In this document: piece after piece, positions 31,773-39,994 of the stretch | Layout of the letters: each line of letters opens with the position of its first letter | Numbering within the stretch: the first letter of the stretch is position 1 | From: Deltaproteobacteria bacterium | GTDB taxonomy: Bacteria; Myxococcota_A; UBA9160; UBA4427 | Assembly: GCA_016713665.1 (NCBI GenBank) | Contig: JADJOR010000024.1 | Coordinates: forward strand, 186,001-250,000 | Direction: 5' to 3' | DNA length: 64,000 nt | The notes under the pieces: model-generated | What the model was told of the DNA's origin: nothing | The model's database searches: none | Seen by the model: the letters and a program-made list of their open reading frames with translations, nothing else | Position numbers and translations under genes: made by a program

Positions 31773-32204
31773 ATGGCGATCACACGCAACCGCGGCGTCG
31801 AGCTCTTCTGGCAGCTCCACAAGCGGCTCTACCGCTGGTCGAACGGCCGCATCGGCGCGCACATGGCAAATCTCCCCGTGCTGCTCCTCGACACCGTCGG
31901 GCGTCGCAGCGGAACGCCGCGCACGAATGCGCTGACCTATCTGCCCTGGGGCGACGCCTTCGTCGTGATCGCCTCGGTTCTCGGCGAGCCGAAGCATCCG
32001 GCCTGGTATCTCAATCTCGTCGCGAATCCACTGGTTCGCATCCAGGTCGAAGCGCGGCGGCTCGCGGTGCGTGCGCGGGAGGCGGAGGGGGACGAGCGCG
32101 AGCGGATCTGGGAGGTGCTCGTCAAGGAGTCGCCGGATTACGAGCAGTATCGGGGGATGACGGGGAGGAGGATTCCGGTGGTTGTGCTCGAGCGGGTGGG
32201 GTGA
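31773..32204 (+). CDS. DDN-family (deazaflavin-dependent) nitroreductase-like protein
   Basis: 143 aa split-barrel protein. LLLDTVGRRSGTPRTNALTY followed by FVVIASVLGEPKHPAWYLNL and NPLVRIQVEARR is the classic Ddn/F420H2-dependent quinone reductase signature. GGGAGG precedes the ATG by 5 nt. Lying 23 bp after an F420 LLM gene, it probably shares the transcript and the cofactor. Confidence 0.9.
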   Translation: MAITRNRGVELFWQLHKRLYRWSNGRIGAHMANLPVLLLDTVGRRSGTPRTNALTYLPWGDAFVVIASVLGEPKHPAWYLNLVANPLVRIQVEARRLAVRAREAEGDERERIWEVLVKESPDYEQYRGMTGRRIPVVVLERVG

Positions 32205-32258
32205 AGGAGAGGCTCGTGGCGACCCGCTCCTGGCGATTCTTGGTACGGCTTGGGGCGA

Positions 32259-33198
32259 TCATTCCCGCAAGCCTTCATGGAGTCGCCTCACCGTCTCCGC
32301 ATACTCCCGCACCGTCTCCGCGATGATCTCCGCGACCGGCTTGATGGCCTCGATCCTCCCCGCCACCTGCCCGCACATCGCGAGCCCGTTCTCGAGCTTG
32401 CCCCCGAAATAGACATCCTGGATCCCATCGGCGAGCCCCTGCATCGCGCTCCCGTCCCCCGCAAAGAGCCGCTCCGTCCGCGCTGTCCGTAGAACGCGGA
32501 GCGCCGGCCCCTTCTCGCTGCGGACGAAGAGGGTGTCGGTCTCGGCGGCGCCGACGATCGCGTTCTTCCAATTCTCGTGGACCGGGGACTCGAGGGTCGA
32601 GACCATGCGCGTCCCCATCTGGACGCCCTCGGCGCCGAGCGCGAAAGCGGCGGCCATCGAGATGCCGTCGCAGATGCCGCCGGCGGCAATGATCGGGACG
32701 TCGACCTTCGCGCGCACGAGCGGCAGCAGGACGAAGGTCGAGACCGGGCTCCGGGTTCTTGAAGCCTCCCCCTTCGCCGCCCTCGACGATGAGGCCGTCG
32801 ACGCCGGCGTCGACCGCCTTCAGCGCGGCCTTCAGCGTCGGGACGACGTGATAGACCTTGAGGCCGCGCTCCTTGAGCGCCTTGGTGTATTGCGTCGGGC
32901 TGCCGGCGGAGGTCGTGACGAAGCGGACGCCTTCGCCGGCCACGAAGTCGACGATGCCGGGATCGCGGACGAAGGCCTGGGCGATGTTGACGCCGAAGGG
33001 GAAGTCGCCGAGGCGCTTCATCTCCCGGATCTCGTGGCGGACGGCGTCGAGCTCCCCCGACGAGGTCTCGATGATCCCGAGCGCGCCGGCGCGGGACACG
33101 GCCGAGGCGAGGCGGGAGCGGGCGATCCAGCCCATCGGCGCCTGGACGATCGGGATCGAGACACCGAGGTCCCGGGTGACGCGGTTGTCGAAGCGCAT
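32259..33198 (-). CDS. Nitronate monooxygenase-like flavin enzyme; apparent 1-bp frameshift
   Basis: The N-terminal part (ATG 33198) reads TRDLGVSIPIVQAPMGWIA, then DGLIVEGGEGGGFKNPEP; the frame then goes wrong. One base over (~32743-32748) the protein continues VSTFVLLPLVRAKV, DVPIIAAGGICDGISMAAA, FALGAEGVQMGTRM and ends at 32259. The combined ~313 aa is a full FMN-binding NMO/2-nitropropane dioxygenase-like TIM barrel, and the length is 3n+1. One surplus base in the CCCGG run would explain it, so an assembly error is plausible. The family oxidises nitronates or acts as an FMN enoyl reductase. Confidence 0.82.
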
Positions 33199-33235
33199 GG
33201 CGTTCTCCTCGCGGGGTGGCTGCTGGGCGATCGCG

Positions 33236-33241
33236 ACCGTA
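33236..33241 (-). promoter_or_regulatory. Putative -10 element (TACGGT) of the nitronate monooxygenase gene
   Basis: TACGGT on the minus strand, 37 nt before the ATG at 33198. A matching plus-strand element lies 40 nt away, making a compact divergent promoter region. Confidence 0.35.
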
Positions 33242-33280
33242 GCTCGGAGGGCGGGTGTGCGCGCCTAGCCTTCGGACCGC

Positions 33281-33286
33281 TACCGT
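33281..33286 (+). promoter_or_regulatory. Putative -10 element (TACCGT) of the sulfotransferase gene
   Basis: TACCGT lies 26 nt before the GTG start at 33313, preceded by ACCGC. Confidence 0.35.
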
Positions 33287-33312
33287 CGCGGCCGCTCGAG
33301 AGGAGGATTCCC

Positions 33313-34550
33313 GTGCTGAAGTCGATGGCGGAGCGATACCCGCGCCCGGATTGGGTGCGTCGGATGAATGCGATGGGCGATTCGGTGGGCGGGGCCGCGC
33401 GGATGGTCTCCCTCGACGTCGACGAGCTCGTCGGGCTGGCGAGGAAATCGACCGGGCTGAGCGAGTTCGGGAGCTTCGACGGCGATTGGCGCGGGCGGCT
33501 CGAGTCGCTCGTCGCCGGGATCGAGAGCGGTGCGAACCTGAACGTCGTCGGACGTCTGATGACGCGGCAGGAGATCCTGCGCTCGCTGCGGACGCGGCTC
33601 ATGATCACGCGGCGCCTCGACGAGCAGCCGAAGATCCTCGACGAGAAGATCGTCGCGCCGATCATCGTGACGGGGCAGGGGCGCTCGGGGACGACGATCC
33701 TGTTCGAGCTGCTCTCCCTCGATCCGAAGGCCCGCAGCATCTCCGCGACCGACGCGGCCCATCCGATTCCGGGCTTTCCCGTCGCGACTCCGGCCGACCG
33801 CGCGAAGCTGATCGCCATGACGGAATGCGAGCAGGAGTTCTGGGCCGACGTCCAGCCCGAGTTCGCGACGATCCACGAGCTGCGCTCGGATCTGCCCGTC
33901 GAGTGCATCCACGCGACGATGCCGTCGTTCGCGAGCTTCATCTGGTGGATGATGTCGGACGTGCCGAGCTGGACGCCGGACTTCGTGGCGGCGATGACCT
34001 TCCACAAGGTCTTCCTGCAGATGATGCAGTACGGCAAGCCCGAGGCGACCTGGATCCTGAAGACGCCCGTCTATCTCCCGATCCTCGACCTCGTCTTCGC
34101 CGTCTACCCCGACGCCTGGATCCTGCTGACCCACCGCGATCCGCTGAAGACGGTCCCCTCCGGCCTCTCGACGCTGGCCTCCTGCCGCTGGCATCGCAGC
34201 GACACCGTCGATCTCGAGCGGATCCGCGCCGGCGGCACGGGCATCTTCGACCTGATGGTCCACATCCAGCAGCGGCGGACAAAGGCGAGCTGCCCGCCCG
34301 CTTCGTCGATCTCCACTTCACCGAACAGATGCGCGATCCGGTCGCCGCGATCGAGGGCGCCTATCGTCAGGTCGGCCGTCCCTTCGCGCCAGAGCACGCG
34401 ACCCGGATCCGCGACTACCTCGCCGCCAAGCCCAAGGACAAGCACGGCAAGCACCGTTATGCCCCCGAAGACTGGGGCTACACGAAGGCCGAGATCCGCG
34501 AGCGCACCCGCGGCTACATCGACGCCTACGGCGTCGCGCTCGAGGACTGA
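33313..34550 (+). CDS. Sulfotransferase-family protein; apparent 1-bp frameshift near the C-terminus
   Basis: GTG start with AGGAGG 6 nt upstream. IIVTGQGRSGTTILFELLSL is the 5'-phosphosulfate-binding loop, and AWILLTHRDPLKTVPSGLST is the 3'-phosphate-binding motif of PAPS sulfotransferases. Reading is clean to QQRRTK (~34270). The true C-terminus then lies one frame over: GELPARFVDLHFTEQMRD, then GKHRYAPEDWGYTKAEIRER and ALED at 34550. Length 3n+2 implies one lost base, most simply in the AAA run (ACAAAGG to ACAAAAGG). The acceptor substrate is unknown. The 3' end overlaps the convergent TonB-domain gene by 25 bp. Confidence 0.82.
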
Positions 34551-35260
34551 GCGTCCGCGGGCTCGTCCGCCCAACGCCACTCGAAGTTGAAGGTCGTCAC
34601 GAAGACCCGACTCGACTCGACGACGGGGACCTTGTCCTTCATGCCGCGCGCCGGCTTCGCGCCGGCGACCGCCTCGATCGCCCAGCTCGCGAGCAGGGGA
34701 TGGGGCATCTCGAGGACGTGGATGTCGGTCGTCTTCCCGTTGGCGCCGAGGCTGAATGCGACGACGACGCGTCCGACGAGCTTCGAGCGCTGGGCGTAGG
34801 GCGTGTAGCGGGGCCGCGCGATCTTGAGCCAGGTCGGCGGTCGATCGAAGCGCGTCGGGGCCCCCGCCTCCGCACGGAACACGGACGACCCGTCCGCCGC
34901 CGGGAACGCCATCGGCTCCTGCGCATAATAGTCGTCGAGCAGGCGGCGATGAGCCGAGCGCAGCTCCATCAGGCCGAGCTTCTCGTAGCAGCGGATCCGG
35001 ATCTGGAGCGACTCGATGGCGAAGCGATCGATCGCCATGATCGCCTCGGCGCGATCGAGATCGGCGAGGGCATCGGCGCAACGCCCGCGCTTCGCATTGC
35101 TGCGGGCGTTCTCGAGGGCGAAGGTCCGTTCGTTCTCCCGGACCTTGTTCCACATCGAGCGGCAGCCGGCGGACGAGAGGACCAGGAGCACGGCGAAGGA
35201 AGCGGCGAAGAGCACGAGCGAGACGGACGCGGGGCGTGCGGGGATTCGGGAGCGAAGCAT
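34526..35260 (-). CDS. Lipoprotein with a C-terminal TonB domain
   Basis: 244 aa. The signal peptide ends LSSAGC (~27-32), a lipobox. A helical segment (~40-110) has charged repeats typical of a TPR-like or coiled region. The last ~90 residues (RPRYTPYAQRSKLVGRVVV to VFVTTFNFEW) are a TonB C-terminal domain. Classical TonB is anchored in the inner membrane by a helix and linked through Pro-rich sequence; this one is lipidated and lacks both, so energy transduction is doubtful. CGGAGG precedes the ATG. Confidence 0.78.
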   Translation of the reverse strand: MLRSRIPARPASVSLVLFAASFAVLLVLSSAGCRSMWNKVRENERTFALENARSNAKRGRCADALADLDRAEAIMAIDRFAIESLQIRIRCYEKLGLMELRSAHRRLLDDYYAQEPMAFPAADGSSVFRAEAGAPTRFDRPPTWLKIARPRYTPYAQRSKLVGRVVVAFSLGANGKTTDIHVLEMPHPLLASWAIEAVAGAKPARGMKDKVPVVESSRVFVTTFNFEWRWADEPADAQSSSATP

Positions 35261-35319
35261 GCGGCCTCCGGGCGTTTGGGAGCGAGCTGGAAGATATGCC
35301 GTCCCCCCGCTCTCGGGTA

Positions 35320-36585
35320 TCAGCCCGGCCCGTCGGACGGTGAGAGCCGGATCGCGTTCGTCTCCGGGAGCGACAGGGCGATCGGGATGCCGATCAGGAG
35401 GACGAGGCCCAGCCAGGCGACCGCATCGGCCGTCGAACGGAGGGCGCCGCCCAGGAGCCCGGCGACCATCGGGCCGAAGACGAGCCCGAAGCGGCCGACG
35501 AGGTTGTTCGCGAAGCCGGTCGCCGTCGCCCGCAGCTCGGTCGGGAAGAGCTCGGCGGTCCAGGTCGTGACGATCGCCCAGACCCCGCCGAGCCCGATCA
35601 GCGCGAAATAACCGGCGAGGATCGCCGCCCCCGCGCTCGCCTGATAACACGTCAGCGTCGCCGCCACGCCGATGCCGAGATAGAGGGAGCAGGCTCGTCT
35701 GCGCCCGAGCCGGTCCATCGCGAGGCCCGCGAGCGAATAGCCGAGGAGCCCGCACGGAATCGTGCCGAGGGGCAGCAGCACGAGATCCGCCGCCGTCCAG
35801 CCCCGCTCGTCGAAGACGTAGAGCGTGAAGGAGTAGAGCGCCGTCCCCGACCAGAAGTTGACGAGGACCCAGAGGCTCGTGATCCCAGCGAGCCGCGCCC
35901 GATGCGCGGACGAGAGCAGCACGCGGAGACGTCCGAGTTCCTCCGCGAGCTTCCCGCCGAAGGATCGGGAATCCCTCGCGCCGGAAGACTCGGCGTCCGT
36001 CGCCCGGGCGAGCGCCTGGCGCGCGCGAAAGGCCTCGGTCTCGCCGAGCTGCAGGACGTAGAACGGAAACAAGACCAGCGGCACCGCGCCGATCAGGAAG
36101 AGCCCGCGCCAGCCCACTCCGAGATTCGTGAGCGGATGGAGCAGCGCATCGGGCACGCTCGCCCCGAGCGCGACGCAGCCGCCGAAGAGTCCGTTGACGC
36201 GCCCGCGGACCTCGGGCGGCATCTCCTCCGAGAGGATCAGATAGGCGAGCCCCAGCTCGACCACCATCGCCATGCGCGCGAAGACCTGGAGCAGCGTGAA
36301 GACGGCGAGACTCGGGGCGAAGGCCGTCGCGAGGGTCAAGACCGCATAGCTCGCGAGTGCGGCGAGGAAGACCGGGCGCCGTCCGACCCGATCGGCGGCA
36401 TGGATCCCGAAGAAGGCGAAGACCATGCCGAGGCTCGAGAGCCCGAGCACGACGCCGAGCTCCTCCTTCGAGGCCCCGAACTCGCGGCCGATGACCGGTT
36501 GGACGAGGCTCACGAGCCGCGTGTCGAAGCCTTCGAAGAAGGTGGCGATCGTGAGGAGGGCGAAGAGCCGCTGGTGTTTCGACAC
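35320..36585 (-). CDS. MFS transporter (sugar/organic-acid porter-like)
   Basis: 421 aa from a GTG at 36585. It begins a few residues before helix 1 (LLTIATFFEGFDTRLVSLVQ), carries the MFS loop FGIHAADRVGRRPVFLAALA, then EEMPPEVRGRVNGL, and has AMDRLGRRRACSLY in the second half. FPTELRATATGFANNLVGR near helix 11 is typical of the metabolite:H+ symporter group (aromatic acid or sugar porters). The frame is open 45 codons further upstream but that part looks non-coding. No SD is evident at the chosen start. Substrate unknown. Confidence 0.8.
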   Translation of the reverse strand: MSKHQRLFALLTIATFFEGFDTRLVSLVQPVIGREFGASKEELGVVLGLSSLGMVFAFFGIHAADRVGRRPVFLAALASYAVLTLATAFAPSLAVFTLLQVFARMAMVVELGLAYLILSEEMPPEVRGRVNGLFGGCVALGASVPDALLHPLTNLGVGWRGLFLIGAVPLVLFPFYVLQLGETEAFRARQALARATDAESSGARDSRSFGGKLAEELGRLRVLLSSAHRARLAGITSLWVLVNFWSGTALYSFTLYVFDERGWTAADLVLLPLGTIPCGLLGYSLAGLAMDRLGRRRACSLYLGIGVAATLTCYQASAGAAILAGYFALIGLGGVWAIVTTWTAELFPTELRATATGFANNLVGRFGLVFGPMVAGLLGGALRSTADAVAWLGLVLLIGIPIALSLPETNAIRLSPSDGPG

Positions 36586-36694
36586 CGCCGGAGTTTGGGC
36601 CGGGGGAGGGGCCCGGGCAAGCGTGATCGGGCATGCTCCGGGGCGCGGGCGGATCGCGCCCGAGTCGGGCGGGCACCCGCCCATGGAGGATTCG

Positions 36695-37348
36695 ATGCTG
36701 CGCGTGCTGGCCCTGATCAAGCGACTGCCGACGATCGATCGAGCCGGATTTCGCGAACACTACGAAGAGCGCCACGTCGTCGTCGCGAAGCCGCTCCTGC
36801 GCCATCTCGTCCGCTATGCGCGCCATCACGTCATGGAGGAGCTCGTCGGCCCGATCGACTTCGACGTCATCACGTCCTTCGGCTATGCGGATCAGTCGGC
36901 GGTCGAGGGGATGTTCGCGACCCTCGCGAGCGACGCGGCAGGCCCGATCCTCGAGGACGAGCGTCGCTTCATGGACAAGGCGGGCAACCGGTTCTTCGAG
37001 GTGAGCGAGCGACCCTGGCTCGAGGCCGGGAGGCAGGGCGAGGAAGAGGATCGCTCGACGTTCGTTCTCGTGGCGCGCCCGCCGGACATGTCGCGGGCCG
37101 AGTGCTCGGCACGCCTGCTGCGGGACCATTGGCCGGTGCTCCTCGAGAAGGCGTCGGACCTGCGCTTCGCGGTCGTCCGCGACGCGTTTCCGATGCAGGG
37201 CGCGCCGCTGCCCTTCGACGGGCTCATGCAGCTCGCGGGCGATGCCGGCGTCGACGTGCACGGGTTCGCGAAGCGGCTCGCGCGCGATGGCTTCCGCGTC
37301 GCGGCGATCCGGACCCGGCGTTATGTGACGGCGCTGCCGGCGGAGTGA
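36695..37348 (+). CDS. Tandem EthD-like dimeric alpha/beta-barrel protein
   Basis: 217 aa with two ferredoxin-like halves. The first starts LRVLALIKRLPTIDRAGFRE, then HYEERHVVVAKPLL and FGYADQSAVEGM, as in EthD proteins. The second (~120-217) repeats the pattern: STFVLVARPPDMSRAEC, LRDHWPVLLEK, FDGLMQLAGD. GGAGG lies 6 nt before the ATG at 36695; a second ATG 12 bp earlier is possible. EthD domains often act with oxygenases or in polyketide and steroid pathways; the role here is unknown. Confidence 0.75.
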   Translation: MLRVLALIKRLPTIDRAGFREHYEERHVVVAKPLLRHLVRYARHHVMEELVGPIDFDVITSFGYADQSAVEGMFATLASDAAGPILEDERRFMDKAGNRFFEVSERPWLEAGRQGEEEDRSTFVLVARPPDMSRAECSARLLRDHWPVLLEKASDLRFAVVRDAFPMQGAPLPFDGLMQLAGDAGVDVHGFAKRLARDGFRVAAIRTRRYVTALPAE

Positions 37349-37409
37349 GCGCGCAACGCGATCCGCGGACGGCTCTCGGAAGACGGGCCCCGCGCAGACG
37401 GGCGTGATT

Positions 37410-38708
37410 TCAGGGATCGAAGCGCGCGCGCAGGTCCGGCGGAAGGATCGGGCAGGCGTCCTTCGGCTGGGCGAAGAGCCGCTTGCGCACGCGGGCGATG
37501 CCGTCGTAGCCGGCGTCGAGGAGCGGCTTCGGCGCGAGCCGCCCCGCCAGCGCGAGCAGCCGCCAGAAGCCGCCGAGCCGCGAGGCGATCTCGAGGGCTG
37601 CAGCGGAGCGCGTCAGGATGGTTCCGTCCTCCAGCTCGAGCACGATGCTGTCGGGCAGGCTCGCCGCATCGAGCTCGGGATGGCACGCGAGGCACGCACG
37701 GAACGGGTCGCTGCCGAGCGGCGCGAATCGAAGCCGCAGCGCGGCCGGGGTCGCGAGCTCTTCCGCAAGGATGAAGCGGACGCTGCGGTGGCAGAAGCCG
37801 CAGTCGCCGTCGTAGAAGAGCCGGGCCGGTCGATCCGACTCGTCGTCGACGGCTCTTGCGACGGTCTTCGCTCCGTCCGCCCTCGTCGACCGCTCCGTCC
37901 GCGCCGCCGCGAGTCGCCGCCCGCTCCACCAGGCGGGCTCGCACGCAAGAATCAGGAGCAGCGCCTGGCCGAAGGTCCCCATCCGCGACGCGCCGCCCGC
38001 GGCGGCGAGCCACGCCAGGCCGAAGAGCGCGAGGGCGATCCACGCCCCGGGTCGTGCGCGCTGGACGGCGGCGCCGACGAGCGCGATGACGAGGGCGACG
38101 ACGAGCGCGAGTCCCGCTGCGGCGGTCGCGTCGACGTCGGGCCGCCCGAGAATCCGTTCGCCCAATCGCGCCGCGAGCGCTGCGGAGAGCAGCACCCATC
38201 CGATCGTCGTCTGCCCAGCCGGCCGCTGCCAGCCGCCGCGGGGATCCGTCCGTTCGCGGGCCTCGAATGCGCCGAAGGGCGCCGCCGGAACGCGCACATG
38301 CAAGAGGAGCAGGAGCGCCGGGAGGAGGGCCGTTCGTCCCGCCGCTGCGGCGAGGGCGGCGTCGGGGAATCCGGTGAAGGCCTCGGGCGCCCGACTCGCG
38401 AGCTCGGCCACGAGGACGATCGGCGCCAGCAGTCGGGCCGCGATCCGATCGCGGAAGCCGACAGCGAGGCCGACGACGAGGAGCGCTGCGATCAGGAAGC
38501 CGAAGCCCAGGAGGGCGAACGCCCCCGATCGCGCGGCGACGGCGCCCAGGAGCGCGCTGCCCCCGACCGCACCGCCTCCCGCCGCGGAGGCCGAAGCTCC
38601 GGCGCCTGCGTCCGCGAGGATCCCGCCCGCCGAGGCGAGCAGCTCGCATCCGACCGCGAGGGCGAGCCCCGCCCGGTAGAGCGAATACTGCCCGCCCGTC
38701 CAACCCAT
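37410..38708 (-). CDS. Multi-helix membrane protein fused to a DUF393 (DCC) thiol-redox domain
   Basis: 432 aa. Residues ~1-275 contain about eight hydrophobic, Ala/Leu-rich helices with no named family. Residues ~295-430 are a DUF393 domain: ARLFYDGDCGFCHRSVRFIL carries the D-G-D-C-x-x-C motif, and LRFAPLGSDPFRACLACHPE and RSAAALEIASRLGGFW follow. DCC proteins are presumed thioredoxin-like oxidoreductases. Its ATG is 5 bp after the stop of the DUF1214 gene, suggesting coupled translation, although the two products have no known link. Confidence 0.75.
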   Translation of the reverse strand: MGWTGGQYSLYRAGLALAVGCELLASAGGILADAGAGASASAAGGGAVGGSALLGAVAARSGAFALLGFGFLIAALLVVGLAVGFRDRIAARLLAPIVLVAELASRAPEAFTGFPDAALAAAAGRTALLPALLLLLHVRVPAAPFGAFEARERTDPRGGWQRPAGQTTIGWVLLSAALAARLGERILGRPDVDATAAAGLALVVALVIALVGAAVQRARPGAWIALALFGLAWLAAAGGASRMGTFGQALLLILACEPAWWSGRRLAAARTERSTRADGAKTVARAVDDESDRPARLFYDGDCGFCHRSVRFILAEELATPAALRLRFAPLGSDPFRACLACHPELDAASLPDSIVLELEDGTILTRSAAALEIASRLGGFWRLLALAGRLAPKPLLDAGYDGIARVRKRLFAQPKDACPILPPDLRARFDP

Positions 38709-38713
38709 TCGCG

Positions 38714-39838
38714 CTAGCTCGACTGCGCCGCGAGCTCCGAGAAGCGGACGACGCGCGTCTGCACGGGCGGATGATCGTCGCCGCATCCGATCCAGCGGAA
38801 CAGCATGCCGCCCCGATCGTGGCGGCAGGTATCGAGCCAGTTCGGGAAGCGCTTGCCCGGGTCGCGGTGGGCGACGACGATGCACAGGCTGCCGTCGGGC
38901 TCGTAGGCGGCGGTCGCGTGGTTCACGTGGATGCGGTGGTGGCGATACTCGAGCGACTCCATCCAGTAGTTCGAGAGCTGGAAGTTCCAGGTCCCCTGCT
39001 TCGGGATCCGATCGACGTCGATGACGAGCGCCTCGTCGGGGCCGAGCACCCAGTGGCTCTGGTGGTAGTGGATGTTGGCGTCGCCGCCGGCGCGCTGGCA
39101 GCGGTCCTGATCGTCGGAGGGCAGCTGGTTGAGGTGCTTCTCGTAGATCTCCATCCAGTCGATGAAGAGATCCGCGGTCCGCGTCACGAAGGACACGGTC
39201 CGGCCGAGGGCGGCCTCGATCGCGAGCGGATCGAGGGCGTCGGTGTGCTCCCCCGGATCGGGGTTCAGACATTCGATCTCGTAGTCGGCGGGGACCACGC
39301 CTTCGCGCACGTCGAACGTCTGGCGGACGATGATGCTCTCGGAGGCCTCCTCCATCGGCAGCCAGTTGCCGGGCTTGGGATGGCGGCTCACGAGGATCTC
39401 GAAGCGACCGTCCGCGTCGGTCTCGATCTGGCGCGCGTCGATCTGGCCCGTCGGGCGCATCTCCGCGTCCCGGTCGTAGCTGCCGGCCTTGGTGCCGAAG
39501 CTCAGATAGGGGACGCTGCCGCGGGTGCCCTTGATGCGATAGTCGTAGCGGCCCGAGATGTTGCAGTTGTGATAGATGTTGTCGGGGTTGTCGTTCCCGA
39601 TCCGGATCGTCTCGTTCGAGAGCTGGAAGAAGCGCGGATGACACGGATCCGACGACTCGATCTGGCTCTCGAGGCCCGCGCGCAGGAGCCGCGTCAGGTA
39701 GCGGATGCCCTCGGCGCGATCGAAGACGGTCGCCGGCGTGCTGGGACGCAGGATCGTGTCGCCGGCCGTTTCGAGGGCGCGGCAGAAGTCGCGCCACGCA
39801 GTGCCGTCGAGGATGCGCTGTTCGGATCGGCTGGTCAT
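38714..39838 (-). CDS. DUF1214-domain protein
   Basis: 374 aa, no signal peptide. The C-terminal half (NYWMESLEYRHHRIHVNHAT, AYEPDGSLCIVVAHRDPG, NWLDTCRHDRGGMLFRW) matches DUF1214. The N-terminal half (ETIRIGNDNPDNIYHNCNIS, GRYDYRIKGTRGSVPYLSF) is the accompanying sandwich domain. These proteins are common beside lipid and steroid degradation genes; no activity is established. GAGG precedes the ATG by 5 nt. It is followed directly by the DUF393 membrane protein. Confidence 0.82.
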   Translation of the reverse strand: MTSRSEQRILDGTAWRDFCRALETAGDTILRPSTPATVFDRAEGIRYLTRLLRAGLESQIESSDPCHPRFFQLSNETIRIGNDNPDNIYHNCNISGRYDYRIKGTRGSVPYLSFGTKAGSYDRDAEMRPTGQIDARQIETDADGRFEILVSRHPKPGNWLPMEEASESIIVRQTFDVREGVVPADYEIECLNPDPGEHTDALDPLAIEAALGRTVSFVTRTADLFIDWMEIYEKHLNQLPSDDQDRCQRAGGDANIHYHQSHWVLGPDEALVIDVDRIPKQGTWNFQLSNYWMESLEYRHHRIHVNHATAAYEPDGSLCIVVAHRDPGKRFPNWLDTCRHDRGGMLFRWIGCGDDHPPVQTRVVRFSELAAQSS

Positions 39839-39994
39839 CGGGCCTCGTCCTCCAATTCGATCGGGATGCGATCGCGATTCAGTCGGAATGCGTTCGGAGG
39901 GCCGCTCGGGGCGATCCGGCCGCAGAGGCGATTCTCGGAGGTTTCGAGGCGGAGGTCAATCCGCCGGATTCGGGCGGATCGAGCCCTCCAGGGC

